Origin: Paracoccaceae bacterium
GTDB lineage: Bacteria; Pseudomonadota; Alphaproteobacteria; Rhodobacterales; Rhodobacteraceae
DNA length: 5,412 bases
Assembly: GCA_003565055.1 (NCBI GenBank)
Contig: PXDM01000486.1
Coordinates: 1 to 5,412 of the forward strand
Direction: 5' to 3'
The notes below the pieces were generated by a model. It was not told the DNA's origin and searched no databases. It worked only from the letters and a program-made list of their open reading frames with translations. This document shows positions 5,202-5,412 of this stretch, piece after piece; the first letter of the stretch is position 1, and each line of letters starts with the position of its first letter. The translations under genes and the position numbers were made by a program.

Positions 5202-5412
5202 ATGGATTACGCAGCCTTCATCGCCGAGACCCGCGACAAGAGCCGGGTTCTGGCCAAAACCATCCCCGATGCGATGAAAGGCTTCGGCGCACTGTCGATG
5301 GGCGTCAAGCAAGGCGGGACGCTGGGCCTGAAGGAAAAGGAATTCGTGGCGCTTGGCATCGCGATTGCCGTGCGCTGCGAGCCCTGCATCGCTTTCCATG
5401 TCGAAGCTTTGA
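5202..5412 (+). CDS. Carboxymuconolactone decarboxylase/AhpD-family protein, 3' end cut by window edge
   Basis: Seventy codons are visible from ATG 5202 and no stop is reached before the right edge. The visible part is soluble and helical: a lysine-bearing N-terminus, then L-G-L-K-E-K-E-F-V-A-L-G-I-A-I-A-V-R-C-E-P-C-I-A-F-H. The C59-x-x-C62-x-x-x-H66 arrangement after the conserved L-K-x-K-E-x-x-A-L helix is the AhpD-type thiol motif found in a large part of the carboxymuconolactone decarboxylase family, where it supports peroxidase or disulfide-reductase activity. A complete protein of about 110-120 residues would be typical. GAGGA at 5192-5196 is a good ribosome site. The gap to chrR is 67 bases. 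Decarboxylation of aromatic-pathway lactones is unlikely given the redox motif and the setting; an oxidant-defence role is inferred from context. Confidence 0.88.
   Translation, partial: MDYAAFIAETRDKSRVLAKTIPDAMKGFGALSMGVKQGGTLGLKEKEFVALGIAIAVRCEPCIAFHVEAL

Noticed and set aside
1..5412. tRNA, rRNA, CRISPR array, insertion sequence or phage signs
   Set aside because: No cloverleaf-like tract, regularly spaced repeats, transposase-like frame or compositional break was found; the gene order looks like an ordinary chromosomal stress locus.

Overview
The window looks like chromosomal DNA from an alphaproteobacterium of the Rhodobacterales type. It is GC-rich, densely coded and dominated by NNG/NNC codons. 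Its centre is a recognisable rpoE-chrR pair, the ECF sigma factor and zinc anti-sigma factor that run the singlet-oxygen response in Rhodobacter sphaeroides. No RNA genes, insertion sequences, integrases or CRISPR repeats were seen.

Layout. On the minus strand, reading leftward from 3679, is a compact four-gene run: an FAD-dependent amine-oxidase/desaturase-like flavoprotein (3679-2375), a DUF1365 protein (2378-1608), an MFS/GPH-type membrane carrier (1611-355, GTG start) and a DUF3833 lipoprotein/lipocalin-like protein (352 to beyond the left edge). The first two junctions are 4-base stop/start overlaps (ATGA, GTGA) and the third is a 2-base gap, so this is almost certainly one operon. On the plus strand are rpoE (about 3922-4470), chrR (4484-5134) and the start of a carboxymuconolactone-decarboxylase/AhpD-family gene (5202 to beyond the right edge).

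The two transcription units diverge from a 242-base intergenic region (3680-3921). It carries two back-to-back copies of the sigma-E type -35 element TGATCC, each followed after exactly 18 bases by a TA-starting -10 element. Between the two -35 elements is a perfect 9-bp inverted repeat, AT-rich in a GC-rich setting, which is not explained by the sigma-E promoters.

How the genes work together (established framework from R. sphaeroides, applied here by homology). ChrR holds RpoE inactive. Singlet oxygen causes ChrR turnover, and freed RpoE transcribes its own operon and, by the promoter evidence here, the divergent membrane-lipid operon. Homologues of the flavoprotein and the DUF1365 protein (RSP1091 and RSP1090) have been linked to full sigma-E activation and to furan/modified fatty acids in R. 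sphaeroides. The locus would therefore combine sensor, regulator and membrane-lipid modification module. The AhpD-like gene behind chrR, with a CxxC...H redox motif, is a plausible additional oxidant-defence member, but its own control is unresolved.
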